Below, piece after piece: positions 8,558-17,623 of a stretch of 64,000 nucleotides of DNA. Each line of letters begins with the position of its first letter. Position 1 is the stretch's first letter. The stretch is from Bacillota bacterium (lineage in GTDB: Bacteria; Bacillota; Clostridia; DSM-8532): contig JAEZLR010000045.1 of NCBI GenBank assembly GCA_023415205.1, positions 124,001 to 188,000 of the forward strand, read 5' to 3'. The notes below the pieces were generated by a model, which was not told where the DNA came from, did not search any database, and saw nothing but the letters and a program-made list of their open reading frames with translations. Both the position numbers and the translations under genes were made by a program.

Positions 8558-8944
8558 ATGCTAGAGGTTGCGGCAGCCATTATTAAAGAACAGGATAGAG
8601 TATTGATTACTCAACGGGCCCCCGAGGACAAGCATGCATTAAAGTGGGAGTTTCCCGGAGGTAAGCTGGAAGCGGGAGAGACCCCTGAGGGTTGTCTGCG
8701 TCGGGAGATCATGGAGGAATTAAATCTCACCATTGATATTTTAGGTTCTCTGGGGGCTGTTGAATACACCTATAGCTGGGGGGAGATTCGGCTTATAGCT
8801 TTTGAAGCCTGTATTCTTTCCGGCGAAATGGAGCTTAAGGTGCATCATGCTGCCAAATGGGTAAGGCCAAAGGAACTTCAATTCTATGATTTTCTGCCTG
8901 CCGATAGCGGGCTTCTGAAGATTCTACAAGAAAAATATGCCTGA
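8558..8944 (+). CDS. Nudix hydrolase, MutT-like (8-oxo-dGTP diphosphatase type)
   Basis: A 128-residue protein with an intact Nudix box, GGKLEAGETPEGCLRREIME followed by EL, near residues 36-58. Size and the opening LEVAAAIIKEQDRVLITQRA match the small MutT/NudG nucleotide-pool hydrolases that remove oxidised or non-canonical nucleoside triphosphates. It lies 26 bases after the HAD gene and 10 bases before the HD gene start, so the three are probably co-transcribed. Confidence 0.9.
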   Translation: MLEVAAAIIKEQDRVLITQRAPEDKHALKWEFPGGKLEAGETPEGCLRREIMEELNLTIDILGSLGAVEYTYSWGEIRLIAFEACILSGEMELKVHHAAKWVRPKELQFYDFLPADSGLLKILQEKYA

Positions 8945-8954
8945 AGGAGGGGTT

Positions 8955-9488
8955 ATGCAAACATACATTCTTACATACACCGGTATCAAATTTTATCCGT
9001 TGGAGCCGCAGCCTGAGGATATCCGAATCGAGGATATCGCACATTCTTTATCCATGATGACCAGGGCTAATGGACATTTTAAGCACTTTTTCTCGGTGGC
9101 CCAGCATACCATCAGTTGTTTTTATGAAGCCGAGGCCAGAGGGTATTCGAAAAGAGTAAGACTGGGCTGCCTTCTTCATGATGCCAGTGAAAGCTATATC
9201 TCCGACATTACAAGGCCTGTCAAGCAGAACCTCAAAGAGTATTACGTGATTGAGGAGAGGCTTCAAAAAGCAATTTATGAGAGATTTGGGCTTGGAGACC
9301 TTACTGAGGCGGAATTGGCTCTGATTAAGGCGGTGGATGATGCCCTGCTCTATCAGGAATTTGACACGCTGATGAATGTGAGGCTGTTTAAGGAGCCCCC
9401 AGAGCTTTTCCGGAGGCATGATTTCTCGCAGAGGGATTTTGGGGCTGTAGAGAAGGAGTTTTTGGACTTGTTTGCCAGTATGAGCTAG
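8955..9488 (+). CDS. HD-domain phosphohydrolase (YfbR/YfdR-like)
   Basis: A 177-residue metal-dependent HD hydrolase. I start it at 8955, after GAAGGAGG, rather than at an ATG 18 bases upstream inside the Nudix gene. Metal-binding signature residues are the His in FSVAQHTISC, the His-Asp pair in CLLHDASESY, and a later Asp in KAVDDALL. The relatives include 5'-nucleotidases and other nucleotide phosphohydrolases, which would fit its place after a Nudix enzyme and a HAD phosphatase. The substrate is unknown. Confidence 0.82.
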   Translation: MQTYILTYTGIKFYPLEPQPEDIRIEDIAHSLSMMTRANGHFKHFFSVAQHTISCFYEAEARGYSKRVRLGCLLHDASESYISDITRPVKQNLKEYYVIEERLQKAIYERFGLGDLTEAELALIKAVDDALLYQEFDTLMNVRLFKEPPELFRRHDFSQRDFGAVEKEFLDLFASMS

Positions 9489-9562
9489 GATGCATATCAA
9501 ACCATCAACCTGGGCAGGATGGATAGCAAAGAATATCCGAGAAACCAAAGGATGGTGAACGT

Positions 9563-9730
9563 ATGGCAACAAAGAAGGACAAGGAGAAATTTGCGGTACC
9601 TCCCGTGGAAAAGCATGACACAGCCGCATGGGCAAATATTCAGGAGACCAAGCCTGTTTCAAGGGTGACAGTACCCAGTGAGCTTCAGGTCAAAAATGCC
9701 AAGGAGTATGTGGATAGCAACGAAAAATAA
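9563..9730 (+). CDS. Small DUF3787-type protein (spore surface protein family)
   Basis: A 55-residue hydrophilic protein that opens MATKKDKEKF and contains VEKHDTAAWANIQETKP and a C-terminal VTVPSELQVKNAKEYVDSN. This pattern (HDTAAWANI, then VPSE and NAKEYVD/NAKEWVD) is that of the DUF3787 / CDIF630_02480 small spore-surface proteins of Clostridia, as I remember the family. AAAGGA lies 10 bases before the ATG. A second, more divergent gene of the same kind appears at 34059-34226. Confidence 0.78.
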   Translation: MATKKDKEKFAVPPVEKHDTAAWANIQETKPVSRVTVPSELQVKNAKEYVDSNEK

Positions 9731-9796
9731 GAAAGAATATCTCTTGGCCTTATCCTTGCATTGGAGAATATTTAACAAGGGATTTATTCAACTTAT

Positions 9797-9908
9797 GATA
9801 GACCATGATGTTTAAATTTTCTTGCGTTCCTCGAAAGCAGGAAGTTGTTAATGCTCGATATGTTCTGCTCCTGCGAATGCATATCAGATTTAAACATCAT
9901 GGCCTATC
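9797..9908. repeat. Nested inverted repeat between the DUF3787 gene and nifJ
   Basis: A 21-base arm at 9797-9817 pairs with 9888-9908 with a single G-T wobble; the arms enclose about 70 bases. Inside, GCAGGA (9838-9843) pairs with TCCTGC (9869-9874). No T-run follows on either strand, so it is not a plain intrinsic terminator. It could be a structured RNA, a processing site, or a short MITE-like element. It lies between two convergent genes. Confidence 0.6.
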
Positions 9909-9937
9909 TACTATAGACAGCTTCTCTTAGTGCATCC

Positions 9938-12900
9938 TCATGAGTACTGCTGGTCAGCCAGGCGGCGATACGTAGCATAGCGCTCTTTGGCATGGTTTTC
10001 AGCATTTTCAAACATTTCCTCGGCAATTTCAGGGAAGACATTTTTTAGGGAGGAATAGCGCACCTCGTTCATGATGAAATCTTTATAGGAAGCAGTCGGC
10101 TCTTTGGACTCCAGCATGAAGGGATTCTTGCCCTGCGCCTTAAGCTGGGGATTATACCTGTAAAGATGCCAGTACCCGGCTTCAACAGCCCGCTTCTCTT
10201 CAAATATACTGGTTCCCATGCCGCTCTTGATGCCATGACTGATGCAGGGGGCATAGGCGATGATTAAGGAAGGCCCTTTATAGCGTTCGGCTTCTTCAAT
10301 GGCCTTAACAGTATGGTTCATATTGGCACCCATAGCAATCTGAGTCACATAGACATAGCCATAGCTCATGGCCATCATGCCCAAATCCTTCTTTCGGACC
10401 TTTTTTCCTGCGGCTGCAAACTTGGCCACGGCAGAGGTGGGCGTGGACTTGGAGGCCTGACCTCCGGTATTGGAATATATTTCGGTATCCATAACGAAAA
10501 TATTGACATCATCACCGGTGGATAGGACATGATCCAGACCACCGTAACCAATGTCATACGCCCAGCCGTCACCGCCAATCATCCAGAAGGAGCGCTTTAC
10601 CAAATAATCTTTCTTCTCCAAAATCTCTTTTAGTAGGGGGTTACTCCGGGTATCGGCATGGCTCAATACTTCCAACACCCCTTGGGAAGCAGCCTTTGAG
10701 GCCCTTGAGTCCTCTTTGCTATCCAGCCAGTTGGAGAAAGCCTCCTTGATCTTTTCATCCAGAGGGGATTCCATGGCCTGCCGCATTATAAGAGCCAGCT
10801 TGTCTCGGATTTGCCTGACCCCCAGATACATCCCATAACCATACTCCGCATTGTCCTCAAAGAGTGAATTGGCCCAGGCCGGACCGTTTCCCTGAGCATT
10901 GGTTGAATAGGCCATGGAGGGTGCGCTGGCCCCCCAGATGGAGGAGCAGCCCGTGGCATTGGCAATCATCATCCGATCCCCAAAAAGCTGGGTCAAAAGC
11001 CTGATGTAGGGGGTTTCACCACAGCCGGGGCATGCACCGTTGAATTCCAAAAGCGGTCGTTGGAGCTGACTTCCTTTAATGGTGTTAGCTTCCATAATGT
11101 TGCCTTTTTCTGTAACGGTCATGGCAAACTCCCAATTCCGGGATTCCATTTGTATTTCTTGCTCGGCAGGCTTCATAATCAGCGCCTTTCCCTTAGCCGG
11201 GCAGACATCGGCACAGTTGCCGCAGCCGGTGCAATCCAGGGGAGCCACCTGAATACGCCAGTGTAAATGCTCCAAGCCTTTGCCTATAGGCTTCTTGGTT
11301 TTAAAGGTATCAGGGGCCTTTTGAGCTTCTTGGTCATCTAAAAGGAAAGGACGAATGGTAGCATGGGGGCATACGAAGGAGCATTGCCCACACTGAATGC
11401 ATTTATCAATTTGCCATTCGGGAATGAGGACAGCAATGCCGCGTTTTTCATAGGCGGTTGTGCCCAAAGGAAACGCTCCGTCCGCCATATTCAGAAAAGC
11501 ACTGACAGGGAGCTCATCCCCCTCATGACGTGCCATGGGGCGCTGAATTTTACTGATGAACTCGGGCTCGTCATGGATAGGGTGTTCCTTATCATGGGCC
11601 TCTTTCCAGGATTCTGGAACCTTGACAGGAACCAAGGCCTCAATGCCCCGGTCCACGGCGGCATGATTCATTGCTACTATTTTTTGTCCCTTCTTACCAT
11701 ACATTTTCTCTATGGAGGCCTTAAGGAATTCCACCGCATCCTCTACAGGGATAATATTGGCAAGTTTGAAGAAGGCAGCCTGCATAATCATATTGATACG
11801 GTTGCCCAGACCTATTTCACCGGCGATGCTGATGGCGTCAATGATATAGAACCGGATTTGCTTCTGGGCAATGGTCCGTTTGAGGGCCGCAGGTAGCTGC
11901 TCCTCTAGGTCCTTTTCTGACCAGGGGCAGTTGAGAACAAAGGTGCCCTTTTCCTTGATTCCCTTCAAGACGTCAATATTGTAAACAAAGGATGTGTTGT
12001 GACAGGCAATGTAGTTGGCATGATAAACCAGATAGGGGGATCTTAAGGGCTTGGGACCAAACCTGAGATGGGATACGGTGGAGCCCCCTGATTTTTTACT
12101 GTCATAGGAGAAATACCCTTGAACGTAAAGCTTGGTATTATCACCGATGATTTTAATGGCTGATTTATTGGCCCCTACGGTACCATCCGAACCCAGACCC
12201 CAGAACTTACAACTGATGGTTCCTTCAGGTGTTGTCTCCACGTCTTCCGCCTCGTTAAGGGAGAGGTGAGTGACATCATCCACAATACCGATTGTAAAGT
12301 GATCTTTAGGTGAAGGCTCTTTGAGGTTGCTGAAGACCGCAAGGATTTGGGAGGGGCGGGTATCCTTGGAGCCCAGTCCGTAGCGTCCTCCAATAATAAC
12401 GGGGCCTGCGCCCTTTTCCTGATAGAGCTTGGCCACATCCAGATAGAGAGGTTCGCCCGGGGCACCGGGTTCTTTGGTTCGGTCAAGCACTGCAATCTTT
12501 TTGACCGTCTTGGGCATAGCTTCAAAGAAATGCTTTTCAGAGAAAGGCCGGTAAAGATGGACACGAATAGCCCCCACCTTTTCACCCTTGCCCATGAGAT
12601 AATCAATGGTTTCATCAATGGTGTCGCAGACTGATCCCATGGCGATGATAACATATTCCGCGTCGGGGACTCCATAATAGTTAAAGGGGTGGTAGGTGCG
12701 TCCGGTGAGCTGTTTGATTTTCTCCATGTAACCCGAGACAATATCAGGAACGCGATCAAAGAACTTATTTTGTACCTCCCGCCCTTGGAAATAGATATCA
12801 GGATTTTGGGCCGTTCCTCGGATGACAGGATGCTGAGGGCTCAGTGATCGCTCTCTGAATTCCCTGACGGCTTCTTCATCCAAAAGCCCAGCCAAATCTT

Positions 12901-13462
12901 CATAGGCCAGTGTTTCTATTTTTTGAACTTCATGGGAGGTTCTGAAGCCATCAAAAAAATGAACGAAGGGTAAACGGGCGGATAGGGCTGATAAATGAGC
13001 GATACACCCCAGATCCATCACTTCCTGGACATTGGAGGAGGCCAGAAGGACGGCCCCGGTTTGGCGGCAGGCCATCACATCCTGATGGTCGCCGAAGATG
13101 GAGAGGGCGTGAGTAGCCAGAGCGCGGGCTGAAACATGAAGTACTCCGGGAAGCAGCTCTCCCACCATTTTGTACAGATTGGGGATCATGAGAAGGAGTC
13201 CCTGTGAGGCTGTGTAAGTGGTTGTAAGGGCTCCTGCCGCCAAGGACCCGTGCATAGCCCCGGCAGCTCCGGCTTCGGATTGCATTTCCACCACTTTTAC
13301 CTCTTGACCGAAAAGATTCTTTTTGCCATGAGCGGACCATTCATCAACCCCTTCGGCCATGGGGGATGAGGGAGTGATGGGATAAATGGCCGCCACATCG
13401 GTAAATGCGTAGGAGACATAAGCAGCAGCTTGATTGCCGTCCATCGTTTCAAGTTTAGCCAT
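9938..13462 (-). CDS. nifJ: Pyruvate:ferredoxin (flavodoxin) oxidoreductase
   Basis: A full-length 1174-residue single-chain enzyme that splits pyruvate and CoA to acetyl-CoA, CO2 and reduced ferredoxin. The N-terminal pyrimidine-binding domain opens MDGNQAAAYVSYAFTDVAAI. Two [4Fe-4S] motifs lie near residues 687 (CIQCGQCSFVCP) and 741 (CTGCGNCADVCP). A further Cys set (ACPGCGE) and the thiamine diphosphate motif GDGWAYDIGYGGLDHVL near 964, with DTEIYSNTGGQ after it, complete the enzyme. AAAGGAGAG precedes the ATG. It stands alone between terminator-like repeats. It is the likely source of reduced ferredoxin for the hydrogenase encoded 40 kb away. Confidence 0.98.
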   Translation of the reverse strand: MAKLETMDGNQAAAYVSYAFTDVAAIYPITPSSPMAEGVDEWSAHGKKNLFGQEVKVVEMQSEAGAAGAMHGSLAAGALTTTYTASQGLLLMIPNLYKMVGELLPGVLHVSARALATHALSIFGDHQDVMACRQTGAVLLASSNVQEVMDLGCIAHLSALSARLPFVHFFDGFRTSHEVQKIETLAYEDLAGLLDEEAVREFRERSLSPQHPVIRGTAQNPDIYFQGREVQNKFFDRVPDIVSGYMEKIKQLTGRTYHPFNYYGVPDAEYVIIAMGSVCDTIDETIDYLMGKGEKVGAIRVHLYRPFSEKHFFEAMPKTVKKIAVLDRTKEPGAPGEPLYLDVAKLYQEKGAGPVIIGGRYGLGSKDTRPSQILAVFSNLKEPSPKDHFTIGIVDDVTHLSLNEAEDVETTPEGTISCKFWGLGSDGTVGANKSAIKIIGDNTKLYVQGYFSYDSKKSGGSTVSHLRFGPKPLRSPYLVYHANYIACHNTSFVYNIDVLKGIKEKGTFVLNCPWSEKDLEEQLPAALKRTIAQKQIRFYIIDAISIAGEIGLGNRINMIMQAAFFKLANIIPVEDAVEFLKASIEKMYGKKGQKIVAMNHAAVDRGIEALVPVKVPESWKEAHDKEHPIHDEPEFISKIQRPMARHEGDELPVSAFLNMADGAFPLGTTAYEKRGIAVLIPEWQIDKCIQCGQCSFVCPHATIRPFLLDDQEAQKAPDTFKTKKPIGKGLEHLHWRIQVAPLDCTGCGNCADVCPAKGKALIMKPAEQEIQMESRNWEFAMTVTEKGNIMEANTIKGSQLQRPLLEFNGACPGCGETPYIRLLTQLFGDRMMIANATGCSSIWGASAPSMAYSTNAQGNGPAWANSLFEDNAEYGYGMYLGVRQIRDKLALIMRQAMESPLDEKIKEAFSNWLDSKEDSRASKAASQGVLEVLSHADTRSNPLLKEILEKKDYLVKRSFWMIGGDGWAYDIGYGGLDHVLSTGDDVNIFVMDTEIYSNTGGQASKSTPTSAVAKFAAAGKKVRKKDLGMMAMSYGYVYVTQIAMGANMNHTVKAIEEAERYKGPSLIIAYAPCISHGIKSGMGTSIFEEKRAVEAGYWHLYRYNPQLKAQGKNPFMLESKEPTASYKDFIMNEVRYSSLKNVFPEIAEEMFENAENHAKERYATYRRLADQQYS

Positions 13463-13483
13463 GATATTCTCTCCTTTTAGTTT

Positions 13484-13517
13484 GGTTCGGTGGCGATAAA
13501 CGCCACTTTTTCCAACC
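13484..13517 (-). promoter_or_regulatory. Hairpin in the nifJ 5' leader
   Basis: Read on the minus strand, GTGGCG and CGCCAC form a 6-bp stem with a 5-base loop (13490-13506), and outer GGTT/AACC bases can pair across an internal bulge. It lies about 28 bases upstream of the nifJ start codon, just before the ribosome binding site, where it could affect message stability or translation. Confidence 0.4.
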
Positions 13518-13641
13518 TATTATTCCTTATTCAGAGGATTTCATTACATTTGTGAAAGATCGCCTGCATCAAACGAAAGATGATCAGTATGAAACCTCAT
13601 CAAAAAGTAAGTCACGGCTTTATTCATTTTTTACGAAAACC

Positions 13642-14556
13642 TTAATCAAGCTGAGTATAGATGGTGTTCAGCAAATCTACAAAGGAGCAGAATTCGTCAA
13701 GGGTCTTTAAAAAATGCTCTTCAAAGTCCAGCTCACTGCCCAGAGGGTCTGCCCGAGTAAATGCCAGGCCTCTGACGGACAGTGCAAGAATGCCTTCCGG
13801 AGAAACAAAAACAGAAAACTCACGGGCCACCTGCTTTGCATAATAAGCCATATCTTGGCAGAGCGTCTCGTGCCGGGTAATATAGTGAACATCGTCTGCA
13901 TAAGCAAACAGGCACTTGAAGGTGGCATCGAAGGTAAAAAGATGGGTTTTTAAGGGATAGAAGGTCTCCATGCGGAGATTACATTGATTCTTCAAAGGGA
14001 AGGGCTCGTTTTCCTTCACATACAAAGGATGAAAATAGTTATTGGTGTGGATGGATATTTCCTGACGGCAGCTTAGGGGTTTTTCCGCTATAATATAGTA
14101 CCCATGAAATTTATCAGAGCCGTGGCGCTCTCCGCCATGGGCATAGAAGGTGCGCAGCTCATAGGCCCTAAAGGGCATTTTCTTATAGACCCCTTCAAGT
14201 CCATTGACCGCGCTGATCTCATTGGCATGGTTCCACCAGGTGGCAGGGTTCCCGGTTATGGAATCGGGATCATAGGCGGGGGCGGGGATGTAGGTCAGTG
14301 ATTCTCCAAGCCGTTCCTTGATTGTGTCCATATACTGGTAAAAGAGACTCTGTTCAAGAGAAAGAGCGGCCTTGGACAAAAACAGAACCAGGAACAGGCC
14401 TGTAAACAAGGTCAGAAAGACCAAGGCTAGGGAGATGTTCAGAAGGGTGGGATTCTTAATCATTGCAACATTGAGAATGAAAACGATAAGTGAAAGGAAA
14501 AAGGCAACGATTGTGGCGAGCAGAAATTTTTTGCCTGCTGAAAACCTTTCCTTCAT
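13642..14556 (-). CDS. Two-TM membrane protein of unknown function (DUF3137-like?)
   Basis: A 304-residue protein with two hydrophobic segments in the first 70 residues and then a large soluble domain with no motif I can name for certain. The layout (two N-terminal helices, then EQSLFYQYMDTIKERLGESLTY and a beta-rich cytoplasmic part) recalls DUF3137 proteins, but this is a weak match. The start at 14556 follows GGAGG; the ATG 12 bases upstream lacks a site. It is downstream of nothing obvious and is divergent from the ABC exporter gene. Confidence 0.65.
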   Translation of the reverse strand: MKERFSAGKKFLLATIVAFFLSLIVFILNVAMIKNPTLLNISLALVFLTLFTGLFLVLFLSKAALSLEQSLFYQYMDTIKERLGESLTYIPAPAYDPDSITGNPATWWNHANEISAVNGLEGVYKKMPFRAYELRTFYAHGGERHGSDKFHGYYIIAEKPLSCRQEISIHTNNYFHPLYVKENEPFPLKNQCNLRMETFYPLKTHLFTFDATFKCLFAYADDVHYITRHETLCQDMAYYAKQVAREFSVFVSPEGILALSVRGLAFTRADPLGSELDFEEHFLKTLDEFCSFVDLLNTIYTQLD

Positions 14557-14737
14557 AATGACCTCCAATCATGGGGCATCATTTAAAAACCGGCGGGAAC
14601 TTTTATGCCCCCTTTTTTATATGTGGTTTCCCGATAATTATGAGTAAAACGGACTAAAGATCTAGATTTCATACAATTGAAAAATGAAGTGCATAGGGGT
14701 AAAATATTTAAGCATACATGGAGAGAAGAGGGGTTTT

Positions 14738-16471
14738 ATGAAGAAGCTTGCAAGATTTTTTACCTATTATGGGCCCTATAAGGGTATGTTTTTTATGGAC
14801 ATGTTTTGCGCTCTGATTCTTTCAGGTATTGACCTCATTTTTCCCTCACTGGTTCAGTACCTGATGGATGAGGTGTATAATAAACGTCCCGCGAATATGC
14901 TTACCATTGTTTTTTTAACAGGTGCGGGTCTTCTGCTTCTCTATATCATCCGGTATTTCTGCCAATACTATATAACCTCCTGGGGGCATATTATGGGTGC
15001 TCGTATGGAGGCGGATATGCGTCGTGATCTTTTTGCACACCTGCAAAAGCTTTCCTTTTCTTACTATGATGATGCCAATACAGGCAAGCTCATGTCCAGA
15101 ATCACCAATGACCTTTTCGATATTTCAGAGCTAGCCCATCATGGCCCTGAGGATGTTTTTATATCCCTGGTCAAAATACTGGGTGCCATCATTATCATGC
15201 TGACCATGAATGTTAAGGTTACGTTAATTCTTCTGGGACTTTTGATTTTTATCATCATCTTTACAGGTCTTTATAACCTGAAGATGCGTTCGGTGTTTGC
15301 CCAAAACAGAGAGAAAATTGCCATTGTTAATGCCCAAACCCAGGACAGTCTGGCGGGTATCCGGGTAGTTAAGTCCTTTTCCAACGAAACCATTGAGATC
15401 AAAAAATTCCAAGAGGGAAACAAGCAATTTTTACGTACCAAGGAAAGCAGCTATACCATCATGGGCAGGTTTTTTTCCGGCAATCAAATGTTGCAGGGAA
15501 TTCTGTATTTAAGTGTTTTAGTCCTGGGCGGCGTTTTCTTAAGCCGGGGGGAGATCACCACCTCGGAAATGATTGCCTATATTCTGTTTATCAATGTCTT
15601 TTTGAACCCCATTGATAGGCTGGTAAATTTCACAGAAGGCTTCCAACGCGGTATGACTGGGTTTGACCGGTTTCTGGAAATCATGGACACCAAGCCTGAG
15701 ATTGTGGACAGTGAAGGGGCGGAAGAACTCACCCAGGTTCAGGGGGAGATTAGATTTTCCAAGGTCTCCTTTAGCTATAATGACAAAACCGAGGTCTTGA
15801 AGGATATAGATCTGACCATTCACAAGGGGCAGACCGTGGCGCTCGTAGGCCCTTCGGGGGGAGGAAAATCCACCTTCTGCAGCCTCATTCCCCGCTTCTA
15901 TGAGGTTAATGAAGGCTCTATCACCATTGATGGAAAGGATATCCGGGGTATTTCCCTGGAGTCACTGAGAAAGAGTATAGGAATGGTACAGCAGGATGTC
16001 TATATGTTCTCAGGGACGGTGGGTGACAATATCCTGTATGGTAAGCCAGGGGCCACCCGGGAAGAGGTCATTAATGCCGCCAAGCTGGCAAATGCCCACG
16101 ACTTTATCATGGCGCTGGATCATGGCTATGACACCTATGTGGGCGAACGGGGTGTGAAGCTTTCGGGCGGGCAGAAGCAACGGATTTCCATTGCCCGTGC
16201 CTTTCTTAAAAACCCTCCCATACTGATACTGGACGAGGCCACCTCTGCCTTGGACAATGAAAGTGAGCGGTTGGTACAGGAATCCTTGAAGACGCTGGCA
16301 AAAGGCAGAACAACACTGGTAATTGCCCACAGGCTCTCAACCATACGCAACGCCGATAATATTGTGGTTTTAACGGCCAACGGTATTGAAGAGCAGGGGA
16401 CGCATCAAGAACTTCTTGCCAAGGGCGGTGTCTATGCCGCCCTCCAAAGCGAAGGTGTTCAGATCGGATAA
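14738..16471 (+). CDS. ABC exporter, fused permease-ATPase (MsbA/LmrA-like)
   Basis: A 577-residue half-transporter. Six hydrophobic helices fill roughly residues 15-310. The ATPase half has Walker A GPSGGGKSTF, the Q-loop in MVQQDVYMFSG, signature LSGGQKQR, Walker B ILILDEATSALD and the switch His in VIAHRLST. I start it at 14738 (AGAGGGG upstream); an upstream ATG at 14684 would add a tail not seen in the family. It would act as a homodimer exporting lipids, drugs or peptides; the substrate is unknown. It ends 13 bases before the convergent epimerase gene. Confidence 0.93.
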   Translation: MKKLARFFTYYGPYKGMFFMDMFCALILSGIDLIFPSLVQYLMDEVYNKRPANMLTIVFLTGAGLLLLYIIRYFCQYYITSWGHIMGARMEADMRRDLFAHLQKLSFSYYDDANTGKLMSRITNDLFDISELAHHGPEDVFISLVKILGAIIIMLTMNVKVTLILLGLLIFIIIFTGLYNLKMRSVFAQNREKIAIVNAQTQDSLAGIRVVKSFSNETIEIKKFQEGNKQFLRTKESSYTIMGRFFSGNQMLQGILYLSVLVLGGVFLSRGEITTSEMIAYILFINVFLNPIDRLVNFTEGFQRGMTGFDRFLEIMDTKPEIVDSEGAEELTQVQGEIRFSKVSFSYNDKTEVLKDIDLTIHKGQTVALVGPSGGGKSTFCSLIPRFYEVNEGSITIDGKDIRGISLESLRKSIGMVQQDVYMFSGTVGDNILYGKPGATREEVINAAKLANAHDFIMALDHGYDTYVGERGVKLSGGQKQRISIARAFLKNPPILILDEATSALDNESERLVQESLKTLAKGRTTLVIAHRLSTIRNADNIVVLTANGIEEQGTHQELLAKGGVYAALQSEGVQIG

Positions 16472-16484
16472 GGATGAGGACTTT

Positions 16485-17549
16485 TTATCGGATGTCAAAT
16501 TGATACTGAGTGATGTGGTGATAGGTTTGCCCGGCTCTGAGCACCGGTGAGGGAAAGTGGCAGTGCTTCATGCTGTTGGGGAAATACTGAGTCTCCAGGC
16601 ACATTCCGTCCCATTTATCGTAGACTTTTCCTTCTTTACCCTCTCCTGCGGTCTTTAGAAAATTCCCCGAATAGAACTGTACCCCGGGCATAGTAGTGAA
16701 AACTCGCATCAGTCGCCCTGAATGGGGATCATAAACCTGTGCGATTTCCTCGGGCTTTTTACCACGCACCTTTAAAACAAAGTTATGGTCAAAACCGCTT
16801 CCGTTTTGTATCTGAGGATCGTCAGCATATTTGAGGAGTCCTTCGCCGATACGCCTGAACTCTGTAAAATCAAAGGGAGTGTTCTTTACCGATAGGATCT
16901 CGCCGGTGGGAATCGTCTCCTCGGTTATGGGCGTATAGAAATCAGCATGGAGCAGGAGTTCGTGGTTCAGGATGGTTCCCGAGGCATGGCCGGACAGGTT
17001 GAAATAGGCATGATTGGTCAGATTGACAATGGTATCCCTGTCTGAAACCGCATAGTAATTGATATCTAAAACGTTATCATGGGTGAGGGAGTAGATGACC
17101 CTTACTTCCAGGTTACCGGGATATTCTTCCTCGCCCTCAGGGCTGAATCGGCTTAATTCCAGCTTCTGATCCTCACCATCTTCAAGAATGCGCGCATCCC
17201 AGACCTTTTTGTGAAAACCTTCTAAACCGCCATGGAGCTGGTGTCTGCCCTTGTTTCTGTTGAGTTGATAGGTGATATTGTTGAGACTAAAGCAGGCTTC
17301 TTCAAGCCTGTTGGCGAAACGTCCGATGATGGCACCAAAGTAGGGGGGATTTTCCAGATAGTCCTCAAGCCTGTCGTAGCCTAAAACGATATCGGATATA
17401 TTTCCCTCACGGTCAGGAACGGTTAAAGAGGTTATGATACCTCCGTAATTGATGATCTCAGCCTTAAGGCCGTTGTTGTTGGTCAGGGTGTAAAGAAAAA
17501 CTTCCTGTCCGTCGGGAGTGGTGCCGTAATATCTTGTACCGATGGGCAT
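16485..17549 (-). CDS. galM: Aldose 1-epimerase (mutarotase)
   Basis: A 354-residue enzyme that interconverts the alpha and beta anomers of aldoses such as glucose and galactose. Family marks include GYDRLEDYLENPPYFGAIIG with GRFANR, the catalytic-His region TNHAYFNLSGH, and the C-terminal GVQFYSGNFL and CLETQYFPNS containing the catalytic Glu. The start at 17549 follows AAAGGAGG. No galactose operon genes lie nearby, so its role is probably general sugar metabolism, perhaps linked with the glycogen genes. Confidence 0.93.
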   Translation of the reverse strand: MPIGTRYYGTTPDGQEVFLYTLTNNNGLKAEIINYGGIITSLTVPDREGNISDIVLGYDRLEDYLENPPYFGAIIGRFANRLEEACFSLNNITYQLNRNKGRHQLHGGLEGFHKKVWDARILEDGEDQKLELSRFSPEGEEEYPGNLEVRVIYSLTHDNVLDINYYAVSDRDTIVNLTNHAYFNLSGHASGTILNHELLLHADFYTPITEETIPTGEILSVKNTPFDFTEFRRIGEGLLKYADDPQIQNGSGFDHNFVLKVRGKKPEEIAQVYDPHSGRLMRVFTTMPGVQFYSGNFLKTAGEGKEGKVYDKWDGMCLETQYFPNSMKHCHFPSPVLRAGQTYHHITQYQFDIR

Positions 17550-17623
17550 AAGGATACCTCCTTTGGTTGAATGGTTTCTTTTGCTATTATATACTTGCAC
17601 CCAACCATTTTCAACGGATTCCC

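Noticed and set aside
9048..9662. 204-codon open frame antisense to the HD gene
   Set aside because: Shadow of the HD and DUF3787 genes; composition shows no protein-like pattern.
11363..11896. 177-codon frame antisense to nifJ
   Set aside because: Lies fully inside nifJ with no independent signals.
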